Positions 12,820 to 14,198 of a stretch of 14,198 nt of DNA are shown piece by piece. The stretch comes from Clostridia bacterium (GTDB lineage: Bacteria; Bacillota; Clostridia; Oscillospirales; Oscillospiraceae). Below the pieces are notes generated by a model. It was not told the DNA's origin. It did no database searches and saw only the letters and a program-made list of their open reading frames with translations. Location: contig JAGKTU010000076.1 of the NCBI GenBank assembly GCA_021153265.1, positions 1 through 14,198 on the forward strand, given 5' to 3'. The stretch's first letter is position 1, and every line of letters starts with the position of its first letter. Both the position numbers and the translations under genes were made by a program.

Positions 12820-14198
12820 ATGGCTAGACAGTATTCTCTGGAAAATACCAGAAACTTCGGCATCATGGCTCACATCGATGCCGGTAAGACTACCACCACC
12901 GAGCGTATCCTGTTCTACACCGGCAAGAACTACAAGATCGGTGAGACTCACGATGGATCCGCTACCATGGACTGGATGGCTCAGGAGCAGGAGCGTGGTA
13001 TCACCATCACTTCTGCTGCTACCACCTGCTTCTGGAAGGGTTGCCGTCTGAACATCATCGACACCCCCGGCCACGTCGACTTCACCGTCGAGGTTGAGCG
13101 TTCCCTGCGCGTCCTGGACGGCGCTGTGACCGTTCTGTGTGCTAAGGGCGGCGTCGAGCCCCAGACCGAGACCGTTTGGCGTCAGGCCGACGAGTACAAG
13201 GTCCCCCGTATGATCTATGTCAACAAGATGGACATCATGGGTGCCAACTTCTTCCGCGTTCTGGAGATGATCCAGGAGCGTCTGAAGTGCAATGCAGTGC
13301 CCATTCAGCTGCCCATCGGCTCTGAGGCTTTCTTCAAGGGCAACATCGACCTGGTCACCATGAAGGCTAACGTCTTCTATGACGACAAGGGTGTCGATGT
13401 CCGCACCGAGGAGATCCCCGAGGACATGATCGACCTGGCCAACGAGTACCACGAGAAGCTGATGGATGCAGTTGCTGATTTCAACGATGAGATCATGGAG
13501 CTGGTCCTGATGGAGGAAGAGGTTCCCGTTGAGCTGATCAAGAAGACCATCCGCGAGGCTACCATCGCTAACGAGATGGTTCCCGTGGTTTGCGGTACTT
13601 CCTACAAGAACAAGGGCGTTCAGCAGGTTCTGGATGCTGTTGTTGACTATATGCCCAGCCCCCTGGATAAGAAGGGCATCAAGGGCGTGAACCCCACCAC
13701 CGAGGAAGAGGACTTCCGTCCTGCTTCCGACGAGGCTCCTTTCTCCGCTCTGGCATTCAAGATTGCTACCGACCCCTACGTCGGCAAGCTGTGCTACTTC
13801 CGTGTGTACTCCGGTACCCTGGAGAAGGGCACCACCGTCCTGAACTGCACCAAGGGCAAGACTGAGCGTATGGGCCGTATCCTGCAGATGCACTCCAACC
13901 ACCGTGAGGATATCGACATCGTTTACGCCGGCGACATCGCCGCCGTCATCGGTGTCAAGAGCACCACCACCGGTGATACCTTCTGCGACGAGGATCATCC
14001 CATCATCCTGGAGTCCATGGTCTTCCCCGAGCCCGTTATCGAGGTCGCCATCGAGCCCAAGACCAAGGCTGGTCAGGAGAAGATGGGTATCGCCCTGGCA
14101 AAGCTGGCTGAAGAAGACCCCACCTTCCGCACCTACACCAACAAGGAAACCGGTCAGACCATCATCGCCGGCATGGGCGAGCTGCACCTGGAAATCAT
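12820..14198 (+). CDS. fusA: Elongation factor G (5' part, cut by the window end)
   Basis: The first 459 residues of EF-G (about 690 in full), the GTPase that drives ribosomal translocation. G-domain motifs are complete: P-loop AHIDAGKT (17-24), switch I region ending RGITI (59-63), DTPGH (81-85) and NKMD (135-138). Domain II starts around residue 300 (DEAPFSALAFKIATDPYVGKL), and domain III begins with PVIEVAIEPK near 405; the window ends at GMGELHLEI. AAGGAG (12807-12812) is 7 bases before the ATG. Codon use is as biased as in rpoB (Leu nearly all CTG, no TTA, CTA or TCA), as expected of a very highly expressed gene. Fusidic-acid-relevant domains III and V are mostly outside the window. Confidence 0.97.
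   Translation, partial: MARQYSLENTRNFGIMAHIDAGKTTTTERILFYTGKNYKIGETHDGSATMDWMAQEQERGITITSAATTCFWKGCRLNIIDTPGHVDFTVEVERSLRVLDGAVTVLCAKGGVEPQTETVWRQADEYKVPRMIYVNKMDIMGANFFRVLEMIQERLKCNAVPIQLPIGSEAFFKGNIDLVTMKANVFYDDKGVDVRTEEIPEDMIDLANEYHEKLMDAVADFNDEIMELVLMEEEVPVELIKKTIREATIANEMVPVVCGTSYKNKGVQQVLDAVVDYMPSPLDKKGIKGVNPTTEEEDFRPASDEAPFSALAFKIATDPYVGKLCYFRVYSGTLEKGTTVLNCTKGKTERMGRILQMHSNHREDIDIVYAGDIAAVIGVKSTTTGDTFCDEDHPIILESMVFPEPVIEVAIEPKTKAGQEKMGIALAKLAEEDPTFRTYTNKETGQTIIAGMGELHLEI

Noticed and set aside
12805..14187. A 460-codon minus-strand frame opposite fusA
   Set aside because: It is a codon-bias shadow of EF-G in register with the sense frame.

Overview
The window looks like the chromosome of an anaerobic Clostridia species (Bacillota), most likely from the Oscillospirales/Ruminococcaceae group. 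The reasons are the gene order rpoB-rpoC-L7Ae-rpsL-rpsG-fusA (the low-GC Gram-positive order), an RNA polymerase beta' subunit without the long SI3 insertion, a TM1266-type iron-only hydrogenase regulator (typical of fermenters that make H2), strong AGGAGG-type ribosome binding sites, and GC-rich codon use with Leu almost always CTG. This placement rests on protein character and synteny, not on a database search.

Layout. 1-372: no convincing gene. It holds a run of four hairpins (9-120), then a promoter (202-230) and a leader whose terminator can be replaced by an alternative pairing (235-355). 373-1208: a two-gene unit, a TM1266-like ACT-domain regulator and an ECF transporter S component, closed by a terminator. 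1399-1917: an IDI-like Nudix hydrolase with its own promoter. 2065-2700: a type I phosphoribosyltransferase-like protein lacking the acidic pair of its PRPP motif. 2765-3544: a DUF3298-type lipoprotein, closed by a 17-bp perfect terminator stem. 3590-3863: a dense regulatory region with a perfect consensus promoter toward rpoB and, facing it, a near-perfect promoter on the minus strand followed about 100 bases later by an intrinsic terminator. This predicts a ~120-nt small RNA overlapping the start of the rpoB leader.

3864-11115: rpoB and rpoC, the two large RNA polymerase subunits, 12 bases apart and followed by a strong terminator. As given, rpoC is broken: at about 10520 the frame shifts and roughly 45-50 residues (the beta' jaw region) are missing. 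Either the assembly has collapsed here or the gene carries a lesion that would be expected to be harmful.

11160-14198: a second translation unit with tandem promoters (11264-11293 and 11354-11381) reading a K-turn-binding L7Ae-family protein, S12, S7 and EF-G (cut by the window end). Together these genes supply core transcription and translation machinery. The 5' third is accessory. No mobile element, CRISPR array, complete tRNA or rRNA gene is visible.
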